Positions 36,530 to 48,497 of a stretch of 53,323 nt of DNA are shown piece after piece. Numbering within the stretch: position 1 is the first letter of the stretch; each line of letters opens with the position of its first letter. The notes under the pieces are model-generated. The model was given only the letters and a program-made list of their open reading frames with translations, was not told the origin of the DNA and did not search any database. This DNA is from Rhizophagus sp. LPA8_4_AMF. Lineage: Eukaryota; Glomeromycota; Glomeromycetes; Glomerales; Glomeraceae. A program made the position numbers and the translations under genes. The stretch covers positions 1 to 53,323 of the forward strand of contig JADRCO010000109.1 of NCBI GenBank assembly GCA_021464525.1, read 5' to 3'.

Positions 36530-37950
36530 AAAAGAAAATTGTCTAAAGTATTCTTCCATCTGCTACAATTTCCATCCAATCAAGAGAAATTATATCCTCA
36601 AATCAATCAACTTTAATAGTGCGGAACTATCGTCAATTCGTTATCAGCCGATATTTCAATCTGACGGATTGTTTTTGATTTGATAATAATTGTGTTGAAC
36701 TTTTAATTTTTACTACCCAAATAGAAGCTCCCTTAATATCATAATTTCTATAGTCCATCTTGACTTAAATGATATAATAACTTTAAATTATAAGGGAACT
36801 TAATATGAGTATCTTTTCATGAAGTGAAAAGACGAAGATGATTTAGTTTATTAAAATTGAATCAAGTTTTCAAACAAACTTGAATCCAGTTCAAACTCAT
36901 CTATAAAACACGGATTTTAAAACATGCTTTGAAACTATTTTTATATGTATACTAATAAACTTGCTTACTCAAGCAATTTAATTCAATTCCGATTATGTTA
37001 CCGTAACATATTTTGTGCAAAAAAACTTCTTTATATATTACTGTATTATAAAATTATGCTCAAACATGCTCAAAAACTGATTTCGAGTTTAAAATATTAT
37101 TAGTAAATCACATAATCATAAAACTCAGTTCAACCGGTTTCAACCTCAAATTCGATTAAAACTGGGTTACTGAAACCTGATAACATCCCTAGTTTTAAAT
37201 CTCGTCTTCTTGAAGGTGCCGCATTAGTTTTTATATTAGCAACTAATATGTGAAATTCCAAAGGATCATGGATTAAACCTTTTGATATCTTTACAATAAC
37301 AAACTTTGTAAAAGAAACCAAGTCCAATATCATAAAATCTAATTAAAGGAATAATCTATGTAATAATTTTTCTAATTTTCTAATCTCTTTTTTATCCCTT
37401 TTAGTTTGTTGAATAAATCATCATTTCAATCTCAAATTTCAATTTCATCCATATACGAATAAAGAAACTTATAAATTAGAATTAAATAAAATTTTAGATT
37501 CTTCAAGATAAAATCAGTAAATGTATACATTTTCAAGGATAATGGTTGGATTTTGATACAAATTATGTTGGTTGAAGAAACCAATGGTTGAACATTAAGT
37601 TCATCTATCACTATCAACAATTCATTATATCAATACCTTGTAAATTATTCAATTCAATATTTCCGCAATAAATAAACCTAAATTTTAACATCATATAAAT
37701 AATTAAAAATATATTATTAAAAAATTAGAAATATTATAAATTACCTAAGAATAATATCAAGTAATTGTAGTTAATTATTAGGTTTCCTGAAAATAAATTT
37801 TCCATCTCTCTTTTTCAGTCTATTCATTAGAAAAATGCAGTACGAAAGTATATACATAAGATTTTTCAGTTATTTCCTTAACATTTGGTTCCTCTCCTGC
37901 ATAAATAATAATGACATGTTCTAATTCTATTCTAAAAAGCTTTTTGTATT
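36530..37950 (-). pseudogene. Decayed BTB-BACK-TLDc gene
   Basis: On the minus strand, segments match the intact paralogue at 41669-43126 in the same order. The BTB part is at about 37800-37950 (its EEPNVKE equivalent lies at 37885-37905). The former intron boundary is near 37745, BACK-like pieces at 37420-37640 (LIVIDELNVQPLVSS), the linker (SFTKFVIVKI, HDPLEFHILVANIKTNAAPS) at 37130-37340, and TLDc pieces at 36540-36720. Long parts of BACK and the start and end of TLDc are lost, and the frame changes repeatedly, so it cannot encode the full protein. First of four copies in this cluster. Confidence 0.8.
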
Positions 37951-39424
37951 CAAATTGAAGCCTTATATGTGTAATTTTAACGATATACAAACTTATAGAA
38001 CGGACGAGGAAACCATTTGATCAAGAAATTATCAAGTTATTTTATATATACAGTACTTTAATTGAAATTATTTTTAGACTGCGAAATATAAAAGTGTGTA
38101 AAGCGCGATGTAAAGAAGATAATAACTATCATGTCTAATCCATTAATAATTTGTTAATAACTTTTAGAATTTATCTTACACCTCCAGGGTCCGGAATAAT
38201 TATTATAAAGTCAGTAGACATAATACACTTTTGGACGTGATATATAAAAGGTGACATTGTTCTCCTATTGACCATGATATATTATTATTCGGGCATACTT
38301 TGAACCTAACACTAACTCACACGTAATCCGTGCTTTATTATGTAACCTTTTTAAGTTACGAGAATAGGAATAAAAATTTTTAAAGCATAAATTACAAATT
38401 TATTTTCGTACTAATTGATGTTTTCAAGATAGTTAAAAGGGGGACATCTTATCCATACAGTACAATGACTATGCCTTTTAAAATTTAGATCATTGAGAAT
38501 AATAATACGAGATAGTAGTATAATATATAAAAGTTGGCTATTTCAAATGTATGCTTATTGCTCAAAGTTTTAATTTTTGGATCATTTTCCGTTCCAAAAA
38601 GTTCATAACCTATAAACTATTTATACTAGTAAAGCAAATATCTTATTAATACAAAAATAATTGAATTCGCTAATTTCTTTGATTAAGTTTATATACTTAC
38701 TTACTTTTGGTCAATTCAACCAAAATTATTCATAGCTTCATAAGCGGAAATTTAACTTCATACTATCGTTATGGTCACCAGATTTTATTATAGTTTAAAA
38801 AATTTCGAAAGGATAGGAGGATGGGAAGATATGGCTTAAAAACCTAATAAATATCAACTAAAATATGACACAAATATCGCAAAAATTATTATAGGCCAAT
38901 ACATTAGGTTGAATTTTATGATAATGACCAATAATTTAGCTGAAAAAGTATTAGAAACAAATAATAATAGTTTTTAAGCATATAATTAAAAAATATTTTC
39001 ATCGCTATTAACATAAAAATTCTTTTTTATTTGCTTACTAATTCTTACAGTTGGAATTATGAAGAAACTGTTGGATAGTGAAAAATAAAACATTATAACC
39101 TGGTCAAAAAACTGTAAAAGCTTATTAACAGAAATCTAAGAATATGAAAACCATCAAATTCAGAATGTTGTGAATGAAAATTTTATTTCTAATAAAGATA
39201 TAAACATTTTAATATATTAATAAAATTAAGCTATGAGGAAATTATTAGGGTAAAGGGAGAAGGGATAATTTTTTAATTGTATATAGTTTAAATCTCATGG
39301 TATTGAACTTTTAAATATATTAAACTATTTGCGAATATAATCACTAGTTGTTGAGTAAATTCACTTTAAAGTTTTCCAAATAATTTTGCTCCCCACTGTA
39401 TATATAGCAATTATGACAGAACAA
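37951..39424. other. Gene-free stretch
   Basis: No gene, RNA or element recognised. The sequence is uniformly A+T-rich. Confidence 0.5.
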
Positions 39425-40061
39425 TTAATTAATTGAGTGTTTGCGGAGGAAATATAGCCCAATCAGAATTGGAATCAGCAAGTATGAAACAGACAAAGCA
39501 CTTTTGACTTCGTGAACATATCTTTTTACTTCTACTTTCTCTACTTCCTCTCTTCTCAAATCGTGTGTAATTGTTGATTGATTCATTTCATACTCTTGAT
39601 TGAAATGTAAGTTAAAAATTTCTTTACTAGTATATATGTGCACACCTACATCATTTGTATTAAAGTACAACATTCCCAAAACATTCACTTCCTTGAAATG
39701 GGAATAAGACATCATAACTCGAGCTGCTCTACCATTAATTCTGACATTTATATAATCATTAACCGGATCAGTCATTGTAACACCGAAAGCAAGTAACACC
39801 TCCTCGCTGATAAAGTCCGCTGAAGACGAGGAAGGTCACGATCTTGATCTTGTCATTTCTCTTCACTGTTGTCGCGCAAAAAAGCCTGAATTGGTGACCG
39901 AATATGATTCCATCGATATTTCCATTAAATTCTTTTGATGTGTCTGATAGGTAATCGATCTTTAGTTTCCTTGGTATAATTTCGCGAATGTCTTTTATGT
40001 CGATATCAGTTAACAAAACATCGAACTTTCTGGGATCGTATTCATTTTCAAATTGAAACAT
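39425..40061 (-). CDS. Unknown tail-anchored protein, with an apparent +1 frame change
   Basis: Begins MFQFENEYDPRKFDVLLTD at 40061 and reads open to about 39835 (KRNDKIKIVT). The protein then continues only in the +1 frame (ADFISEEVLLAFGVTMTD) and ends at 39425 with a hydrophobic segment SYLLIPILIGLYF followed by LRKHSIN, a likely C-terminal membrane anchor facing the cytosol. No GT-AG intron of plausible length joins the two frames. About 210 residues in all. Not recognised: the middle is rich in beta-prone stretches. Both halves have balanced codon use and no internal stops, arguing for a gene that is either recently broken, affected by a one-base assembly error, or frameshifted during translation. 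Confidence 0.5.
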
Positions 40062-41668
40062 TTTAAGAAAGTAAAGGTAATATTGTAGACTAGATAAACG
40101 ATTTAATTATTATTTCTAATTTATAATTAACAACAAACTTGGAGAGAAACGTATATATTGTCATTTTTAACAGCGATCATTCCTTATTTAGTATTAGTCG
40201 TCAAGCAAAAACAGATCACGTGAAATACATATATGGTAATGTTACTATGTAGATCATGACTAACTATATAAAAACACATTTCAAATTTAATATGATGAGT
40301 CATTGCAAATTTCGACGAATTGTGGTTGACGTAAGATTTTTTCATTTGTTTCCACCCGAACTATAATATGGGCCTCTACCTGCTTACAGAGGAGGAGCAG
40401 GTTATGGACTCAATGATGAAGTATTGGCTTATAACAGTCGGACCTCTATGTACCGATACTGTTGTTTTGGAGAAAATATATCTTACTATGTGTTAATTAT
40501 AAAGGGGCAAAGAAAAAGTATCGATTCATGTTACATCATGAAATTATATATAATATCGATACAATGAGGTTTTTTTATTAATTGTAAAACGGGACATGGA
40601 AAATTTATCGGTACAGGTACATAGAATATCAGTACATAGAGGTCTGATCGTATATATAAAAGTTTCTCCTGAAATGTTTCATAAACACGTTTCGTGTTAA
40701 ATTTCTTAAAGTAAATAATGTCTATAATTTGAAAAAAAAAATTTTTTTTTTTTAACAATTAAAATTAACGCATGTAAGTGTGTAAAAGAAATTGTTTAAC
40801 AAAATGTATATATATGAATCATACAAACGTCATTTCCAATTAAAAAAAAGCAAATAGAATACGTTTTGAAGAACTCCTATCAGTGAAGACTGAAGAGGTG
40901 TCTATTGATGAAGAATTATATATCAATAAAGAGGAGGCTATCATAAAGAAGCGCCTGTTGCTAATATAAATCCGCAACGAGCTTGTTTGATTTCAACAAG
41001 AAAGATATACCTTCAATAAGAAAATCTTTTTCAATTATACGATATCCAAAAGGACCAAACAAAGGAAGATAATTTTGTAAAGACTCGGATCTATCTTATT
41101 ATCATCAAACAGAAGGTAGAACAAATTAGACCTAAAAACACATCCAAATATGACTATTCAGATAGATTAAAAGAAATGAGAGCGAAAAAGAAATGCAACA
41201 AAGGAAATTCTACTTCAAGAGATTCAACCGTAATAATCTGGATCTGATGTTGATTCAGATCTTTTTAATAAATTATTATGTTAATATTACTTCTTCAAAT
41301 TAATGAAATATATGGTTGTATATAAATATGACTGTATCACGAGTTGACTTGCATCTTGGCCTCTACTCAAGCTGGCTTACCCCAAGCCGACGTATTAAGT
41401 ACTGTACTTTTGTTTGATTGTTGATGTGAATAAAAACTCTAAACATAAAAAATTAAGATCAAATCAACTTTAATTAATTTCTAATGGTTTACGTAGTTAT
41501 TATAAATAAGGCTTTATTATGAAATTTGAGACATTCCTGAAATAGCTTTTTTGATATAAACAACTCTTGATATATTTTTTTCTTTATCAAGCAATTGCAT
41601 ACATATTATTTGAGTATTATTTGAGATATTACATTATTTTAAAATTGAATGATTCTAATACCATTGAT
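40062..41668. other. Intergenic with one MITE
   Basis: Contains the element at 40434-40650. 40850-41240 has slightly protein-like pieces but no continuous frame. No gene can be supported. Confidence 0.45.
40434..40650. mobile_element. 217-bp MITE flanked by TA
   Basis: The left end is ACAGTCGGACCTCTATGTAC and the right end, reverse-complemented, is CGATCAGACCTCTATGTAC; the match runs on for about 25 bp with a few mismatches. TA lies outside both ends (40432-40433 and 40651-40652), suggesting a Tc1/mariner-mobilised element. No coding capacity. Its terminal words recur at 21638-21656. Confidence 0.7.
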
Positions 41669-43126
41669 TTATTTTTTAATTACTTGAAATACTTCAAAAT
41701 CTTCTACTTCAAATTTTCTTGGAATTCCTATATTAGGATAGCCATAACTATGACCATATTCCCATCTATTGGAATTAGAACAGTATAAACCACCCATACT
41801 AGGTCCTTGATTATTATAGCAATAAATAGCATACCTCTTGTCATTAACATAACCTAACTTTGCAGTAGAAATATTTTTTCCATCTGTAAAGTTAAATAAA
41901 AAGCTGTCTAAAGTAATTTTCGTTCCACTTTCACCCCAATCAAGTGGATTATATCCTCCAATTAATTGTGTAGAACCTTGAATTTTTGCTACCCAAACAG
42001 TAGCTCCTTTATTGTCACAATCTCTATGAAACAATTTAGCATCAAACCCATCCTTATTTGAACGATACAATAAATTAAAATCATAAGGGATCGTATTTTT
42101 GTTATAATATGAGGAATCTTTTTTATCAATCCATGAAGCAAAAAGGGGAATATGTTTTGATTCAATTATGGTTGAATCGAGTTTTAAATTTAGTTTTCTT
42201 GGTGTTACATTAGATTTAGGTTTCATACTAGGAACAATATAAAATTCCAATAGGTCATGAATTAAATCTTGTGGTAAAATATCTTTATAACAATAAATTT
42301 TGTAAAAGAAATCTGCAGGTTCAATATGATAAAATCTAATTAAAGGAATAAATCTGTGCAATGACCTTCCAATTTTTGTAATATCATCATTATTCCATTT
42401 GGCAGGATCATTCTTAATGTTTTGTTGAGCAAAACACCATTTCAATAAACATTCCCAAATTTCAATTTCGTCCATATACAAATCATCCCTTTTTAATAAT
42501 AACTCCAATAAAGGAGTCTTTAAATTAACAAAATTATCAGAATTAAATAAGACTTTAGGATCTTTACAAATATTTTCAAGACAAAAATTCCATAAATCCG
42601 TAAAATTTTCATGTTGATAAACAGTTTCAAGAATACCAGTTGGATTTTGGTGTAAAAATTCAGTTTTATGTTCAATCAAAAATTCTTGAAGATGAGAAAC
42701 CAATGGCTGGATATTAAGTTCATCCACCGCTATCAACAATTTCAATATATCAAGACCTTGTAAATTATTCAACTCAATATTTCCGCAATAAATAAACCTA
42801 ATAATTTAACATTAAATAAATTTATATTTAAAAAAATTTTTTTATATATATAATAAATATATTATAAATTACCTAAGAATGATATTAAATAATTGTGGTG
42901 AAATATTAGGTTTTCTTAAAATAAATTTTCCATCTTTTTTCTCAGCCCATTCATTAGAAAATGCCGCATAAAAATATTGTGACCTATAACATAAAATACT
43001 TGAATGTAAATGAAATTCTTTTACGTTTGGTTCTTCACCGGCATAAATAATAACATCGTATCCAAATCCACTTTCAAGAATTTTTTCGTAGTCATTGGAT
43101 AAACCTGCCCAAAACTTTGAAGACAT
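41669..43126 (-). CDS. BTB-BACK-TLDc protein (copy 2, intact)
   Basis: Two exons on the minus strand, 43126-42873 and 42797-41669 (460 aa), joined at an AG|G codon by a 75-bp intron. Residues about 20-125 are a BTB/POZ domain (GYDVIIYAGEEPNVKEFHLHS, ILCYRSQYFYAAFS) and about 125-240 a BACK region (LLIAVDELNIQPLVSHLQ, LLKRDDLYMDEIEIWECLLK). About 300-457 is a TLDc domain (FASWIDKK, LLYRSNKDGFDAKLFHRDCD, TVWVAKIQGSTQLIGGYNP, VEDFEVFQVIKK). BTB-BACK proteins usually act as dimeric adaptors for cullin-3 ubiquitin ligases. TLDc is linked to oxidative-stress responses and V-ATPase binding in other eukaryotes. No client is known for this fungal expansion. It is divergent from the copy at 45656-47149, and their products can be aligned end to end. 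Confidence 0.93.
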
Positions 43127-43470
43127 TGTTTTTTGTGAATCAAAAAAAAAAATTGTTGATCGTACGGTATGAAGACCCCAAATTTTCTCATTACACGAAA
43201 TCTTATTGGTCGAGTATATATTATACTGAACGACTGGAACGTTTTTTTAAAAAATTAATAATTTATTATATTTTATTAACATAGAAAAAAATTAAATTTC
43301 ACGTTATCATTTGGTATTTTAGTACTTTATTTCTATGAGAAACTTATCTTAAAAACATTGTATGTTTTTTGGAATATTTATATATTCGTTTCCTCACTCG
43401 TTTTTTTGTGTATGATTAATATAATCCATCATTTTGCACACTGCCTTTACATGTCGCAAATTACCTCTTC

Positions 43471-43713
43471 TTACATATGTTGAAGAAAATTTTGATGTCT
43501 TTCTAAATGCCTCATAGATTCTTCAAATGAGACTAATACTATTTCATCACTTTCAATTATCTCTTGCGTTTCTTTTACTGTATCTGTTCTAGATATATTA
43601 AGATTCAAATTTTTTTCCTCAAAATTGTCCAAATCGCCAAACTGCCAAAAAGGATATTCACGATTATGGTAAAATTCATTATATAACATCTTTTTAATTG
43701 CTTGTACTGGATG
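43471..43713 (-). CDS. Possible terminal exon of an unknown truncated gene
   Basis: A frame of about 80 residues ends QNFLQHM. Upstream of its first ATG the frame continues as HPVQAIKKM directly after a plausible splice acceptor (TTTGTTAG), so it looks like a last exon, not a whole gene. Composition is protein-like and acidic (EEKNLNLNISRTDTVKETQE). No family is recognised and no preceding exon was found. Confidence 0.3.
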   Translation of the reverse strand, partial: HPVQAIKKMLYNEFYHNREYPFWQFGDLDNFEEKNLNLNISRTDTVKETQEIIESDEIVLVSFEESMRHLERHQNFLQHM

Positions 43714-43934
43714 CTAACAAATTAGAATCTATTTCTAAGAAATGCAGGGCAACTACAAAATCAATCTATTTGTATCAATAAAGTATTTTTCAGTTGCATT
43801 TATACTTAAATATTTTGTACAACATAATTTCCATTCTCGTTTAAATTCTTCCCATTACACGATTTGCAACTAATTGTAATAACGAACTTCCTGGTCTGGA
43901 AATAACTTTTCACAAAAAATGTAAATAACATAAT

Positions 43935-44071
43935 CTAGACTTGGACGATTAAATCGATACACTTTATAAGTCCAGTTATTGAACTTGAGCTATAAGTCCA
44001 AGTCACTAGGTTCCAATAGTCCAGTTTTTGTAAGTCCCAATTGGTCCAATTTAGTCTAATTGGCCAACACT
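43935..44071. mobile_element. hAT-like MITE relic
   Basis: The right end, reverse-complemented, begins CAGTGTTGGCCAATTAG, a hAT-type terminus. The interior repeats the word AAGTCCA (TAAGTCCAG, AAGTCCAAGTC, TAGTCCAG, AAGTCCCAATTGG) like subterminal repeats. A matching left end was not found, so it is probably truncated. Confidence 0.4.
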
Positions 44072-44210
44072 GCCCGGGTATAATACTAGGAACTGTAATG
44101 TAAAATATATTATGCGATATAAATTCTCATACCCCATGTATAGTATCCACCCATGTAATATACCCGTATACAGGGGTACTATGGTCCGTGATGCGGTACT
44201 TTCGTAGAGA
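44072..44210. repeat. GGGTATAATAC / GGTACTAT repeat relic
   Basis: Directly abuts the hAT-like relic. It carries CCCGGGTATAATACTAG, CATACCCCATGTATAGTATC and CAGGGGTACTATGG, words shared with foldbacks at 20034 and 53275. No termini can be defined. Confidence 0.35.
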
Positions 44211-45655
44211 GATTATTCTCCCCCGGTTAATTTTAACAATAAAAAAAATATATAATGATATAATTATTAAATCATTCAAATGGTTAATTAATGCCGAGCA
44301 AACTATTCAATTCGATTCGGTCCGTGCGAAGCACCAGATTCAAGATGGATTAATATTTGGATGGCAGTTAATTGGGTACAGAAAAACTACTGAGGACAGT
44401 TTTCAAAGGATGAGAAAGGATTAGACATAGGTAGTTTATTATAGTTGGCATTATTTGATATTAAAAAAAAGGCCACAGGGTATTACCACTTAAAAACTGT
44501 TTCAAGAATAAGCGGTAAAATGTCTTTCGGGCGCGCTTTAAATCCTAGCTCACATCGTAAAACCCATATACTAATCCTTATTAACTACACGTAACAGATG
44601 ATCAGTATTTTATGTGTAAAGTAAGTAATATTAACAGTTAAACAAAATTCGATTTGATTTCAATTACCTTCAATAATACAGTATCGTAATCTAAACTATT
44701 ATTACCATCAACTGAATGAAATTTAAATGAGTCTCAATATGTTAAGTCCAAAATCGTTTTGGAGTCGCGTATACTTATCGGCCTTTAATATTGCTACAAA
44801 AAAATAATTCTAATGTTTATAATGATTTTCGTATTCAGACAATATGAAAAGGTTCGCTTAAAAACAAGTTGTTTAAAACATCATAAATTCAAAACATCAT
44901 AAAATGTTGAATTTTGAGGAAATAGTATCAGTATATTACTATTTAATGACTCAGAACTCTTTTTTTCACTTTGAACTGAATTTCTTGGCAAAGTTACATC
45001 GGAACCATGACTAAATTTTTCGAATTTTTAATTTCAATTATAAAAGCAAACAAGTGGATTTATTCAAAAATATTTATTTCATTGAATGTGATAGAATCTT
45101 ATTACGAAATATTAATTTATTTATTAATTAGTTTTAATGCTGTCGGACAAACTATCATGCGTTATAAATATTTATATTAATTCGGATTTAATTTATTTCT
45201 ATATTAGGCTAATGTTATGGAAGCGCTTTGCCGATGACCCGATGGCGTAATTTCTGCTTTGCACTTATTAGTAATCATTGTTAATCCCAATATTACACAT
45301 TACACACATTACACGTGATATTTTCCTGCGAATTTCCACTCATTCTGCAAATTTTTACTTATAATGCCTAAAGAAGTTTTCAAAAGTTTAAATTTTTATA
45401 TTTATACATTCATTTTTGTCGTTTAAAAGTTACTTTATACATTTCTTTTTAGAAAAGACAAGTATGTCATCACCCTTGACAAAATAAAAAGAGAATAAAA
45501 TCAACAATTCTTTTTGGCAATTGATGAAAGGGATAGTCTTACCGATTATTCAGACAATGAGCTTATGTAATATATTAAACAATAAACTATTTCAGATTTA
45601 CATATAAAAAGGATTCTAATCAAAACATTTGTATATACTTTATTTCACTCACAAC

Positions 45656-47149
45656 ATGTCATTTTTGGCAGATTATGAAAAACTTTATGAAACGAGAATA
45701 GAATATGATGTTATTATTTATGTTGGAGAAGAACCAAACATTAAAGAAGAACATGTTCACTCATATATTTTATGTGCTAGATCTCAATATTTTCAAGTTG
45801 CATTTTCTGAAATTTGGGCAAAGAAAAATGAAGGAAAATTTATTTTCAAAAAACCTAATATTTCACCACAACTATTTGATATTATTCTTAGGTAATGTAA
45901 ATAAATATATACTGTATATGTATATCTTTAATAAAAATATGTGATTTTTTTAACTATTATTAATTATATTATAATTAATTATATTATTAGATTCTTTTAT
46001 TGTGGAAAAATTGAATTGAAGAATTTACAAGGCTTTGATGTATGGAATTTGTTAATAGCTGTGGATGAACTTAATATTCAACCATTGATTTCTCATATTC
46101 AAGAATTTTTAATTGAAAATGGAGCTGAAATTTTACACGAAAATCCTACTGATATTCTTGAAACAGTTTATCAACATGAAACATTTACGAATTTATGGAA
46201 TCTTTGTCTTGAGATTATTTGCGATGATCCTAAAATATTATTTAATTCTGATAAATTTATTAATTTAGAAGCTCCTTTATTAGAATTATTATTAAAAAGA
46301 GATGATTTTTATATAAAAGAAATTGAAATTTGGGAGAATTTATTAAAATGGTGTTCTGCTCAACAAAATATTAGAAGTGACCCTGACAAATGGAATAAAG
46401 ATGATATTACAAAAATTGGGAGGTTATTGCACGGATTTATTCCTTCAATTAGATTTTATAATATTGAATCTACGGATTTCTTTTGCAAAGTTTATAGTTA
46501 TAAAGAAATCTTACCACAAGATTTAATTCATGAACTTTCGGAATTTCATAGAGTTCCCAATATAAAACCTAAAGCTAATTTGGCACCTTTAAGAAAATTA
46601 AATTTAAAATTAAATGTTGATTCAATTTTAATTGAACCAAATCATTTTATTCTTTTTGCTTCATGGATTGACAAAAAAGATCCTTCAAATTATAATAGAA
46701 GAACGTTCCCTTATGACTTTAAGTTATTATATCGTTCAAGTAAGGATGGATTTAATGCTGAATTATTTCATAGAAACTGTGACGATAAGGGAGCTACTAT
46801 TTGGGTAGCAAAAGTTCAAGGTTCAACACAATTAATTGGAGGATATAATCCACTTGATTGGAGTGGAAATGATTGGAAACATACTGCTGATAGTTTTCTT
46901 TTTAGTTTCAAGGATGGTAAAAATATTTCTACTGCAAAATTAGGTTATGTTAAAGATGCAAGTCGTGCTGTTTATTGTGGCAAAAATTTTGGTCCACATA
47001 TGGGTGATTTAAATTGTGCATATTATATAAGAAGTCCCAATAAATGGTATTATTATTACAGCGGTGACTCTTATCCTAATATAGGAATTCCAAGAGATAT
47101 TACAGTAGAAGATTATGAGGTATTTCAAATAATTAAAAACTCAATTTAG
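45656..47149 (+). CDS. BTB-BACK-TLDc protein (copy 3, intact)
   Basis: Two exons, 45656-45891 and 45991-47149 (464 aa), with the intron at exactly the same AG|N codon as in the copy at 41669-43126. An upstream in-frame ATG (45629) exists, but MSFLADYEK aligns with the paralogue's start, so 45656 is preferred. Domains: BTB about 1-115 (YDVIIYVGEEPNIKEEHVHS), BACK about 120-235, TLDc about 300-460 (FASWIDKKDPSNY, ATIWVAKVQGSTQLIGGYNP, ITVEDYEVFQIIKNS). TLDc here has a few extra residues (GNDWKHTA, YYIRSPN) compared with copy 2. Predicted adaptor-type protein; no catalytic residues expected. Followed at 250 bp by a foldback MITE and at 1.2 kb by another decayed copy. Confidence 0.93.
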
Positions 47150-48355
47150 ATATATTTGATTTTATAGATATAGTATTTAATAGAATAAGTTTTAAACTCA
47201 AATTTCCGTGAATTACTCCGAGTTTTCTCTAATAGAATACGCTAAACACGCAATTTAATTTATTCAATAAGTTATCATATATCCGTCGAAACCTTAACAC
47301 GAAAAAATTTTAAAAATAGAATTACTTACGCGTAGTTGATAATGCAAGGAGGTTGTACTTAAAACTACATTCAGTAATTTTTTAGAATATACATAACATA
47401 TAATGTATTGCCTTGTCGGACGATTTCCCGAAGGACGTTATCCCGAAGGACGTTTTCCCGAATTTTTGGCCTGAGTTATGCAGAGTTATGCACGAACATG
47501 TGATCAGTCGGGCGCCGTTAAAGTTTTCGGGAAATCGTCCTTCGGGAAATCGTACTGTAACCAATGTATTGTATTATAATATACAATGGCGTAGAAAAAT
47601 CGAAGCTTAGATAATCATTTTGTGGCGCATTTATAAAGAATTATTAAAAGACAACAATATTTTAATGACCCTGAAGTTTTAGACAAAATTTGACAAATAA
47701 AAATATAATAAAACTTAGTAAAATTTTTTGAGAAAAAATTAAATAGTATTTTATTCTTTGAATGAATTTTATATTTTAGATAAAATATTTCTGCCTTGTA
47801 GGATGGGCAAAATATACTCTAAATCTATTATAAGTTTGACTGAGAATTACATCCGTAATTCGGTTTTAAATGGATCTAATGAGTATTAAGTATAACGAGC
47901 ATTTTTATGTACTGTATTTACTATGCGTTGAGAAAACAAGTAAATTTGAGTATTTGATACTTTTTGGGCAATCCTGCCATGTGTTAAAATTAATTTTCAG
48001 ACCTGATCTTGATTAGTAGCAAGATTTGCAACCATTTTAAACAAACAATTAAAAATATATATGAATATTAAATTATTAATAATGAAATAAAAACACATTA
48101 ACGCAAATTCTCTAGATAGTTTCACTCCAAATTTAATCGAACTTTATTTAATACGCAACTTTTTATTCCGAATTTTAAGATAAAATGTAGAGAAATTATA
48201 TTGTAATACTTTGTATAGCTAATAATCCATTTAATACATCGTAATGAAATGCATGCATATTATTTTATCGGCATTATTAAAAGATATTTCTAGAACCTGA
48301 TGTGGGTAATTTGTTTGTACTGTCCTGATTCTAGTAATTGGAAATATTACTATAA
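47150..48355. other. 3' region of BTB-TLDc copy 3, with a MITE
   Basis: Contains the element at 47411-47562. The remainder (47600-48355) is A+T-rich with no gene recognised. Confidence 0.5.
47411..47562. mobile_element. 152-bp foldback MITE of 15-bp modules, 9-bp target duplication
   Basis: Flanked by the perfect 9-bp repeat AATGTATTG (47402-47410 and 47563-47571), a length typical of Mutator-like elements. The left side is three tandem 15-bp units of the type GGACGATTTCCCGAA, and the right side two inverted units (TTCGGGAAATCGTCC). The outer tips are CCTTGTCGG and, reverse-complemented, GGTTACAGT. The centre contains a short direct repeat, GAGTTATGCA. No coding capacity; the frames seen on both strands are by-products of the repeat. 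Confidence 0.85.
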
Positions 48356-48425
48356 TTGTGGAATAACTTTTCAACAAGTTATATAGTAGAAGATATTGTA
48401 TATGAAGTATTTCAAATAATTACAT
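48356..48425 (+). pseudogene. Tail fragment of a TLDc domain
   Basis: YIVEDIVYEVFQIIT matches the end of copy 3 (ITVEDYEVFQIIKN). It lies just upstream of the start of the next decayed BTB copy, so it is the last trace of a separate gene copy in tandem orientation. Too short for more. Confidence 0.5.
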
Positions 48426-48497
48426 TTCACTACATAACCACAAGTTCATATTCATATGACAACTTTGTTTACAATAAAACAAATAAAAATAATAATA

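Larger units (their letters stand above)
43127..45655. other. 2.5-kb region between divergent BTB-TLDc genes
   Basis: Contains a possible C-terminal exon (43471-43720), a hAT-like relic (43935-44071) and repeat words. The frame at 44188-44424 (KSFKWLINAEQ and following) faintly recalls a Sel1-like repeat but is too short to call. Both BTB promoters must lie at the outer edges. Confidence 0.5.

Noticed and set aside
44188-44424. Possible Sel1-repeat protein
   Set aside because: Only a faint resemblance over one repeat length, no flanking exons, and it starts within repeat-derived sequence.
47382-47610. Two opposite-strand frames with proline- and arginine-rich repeats (RFPEGRFPENF and FPKDVIPKDVFPN)
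   Set aside because: They are translations of the 15-bp modules of the MITE at 47411-47562.
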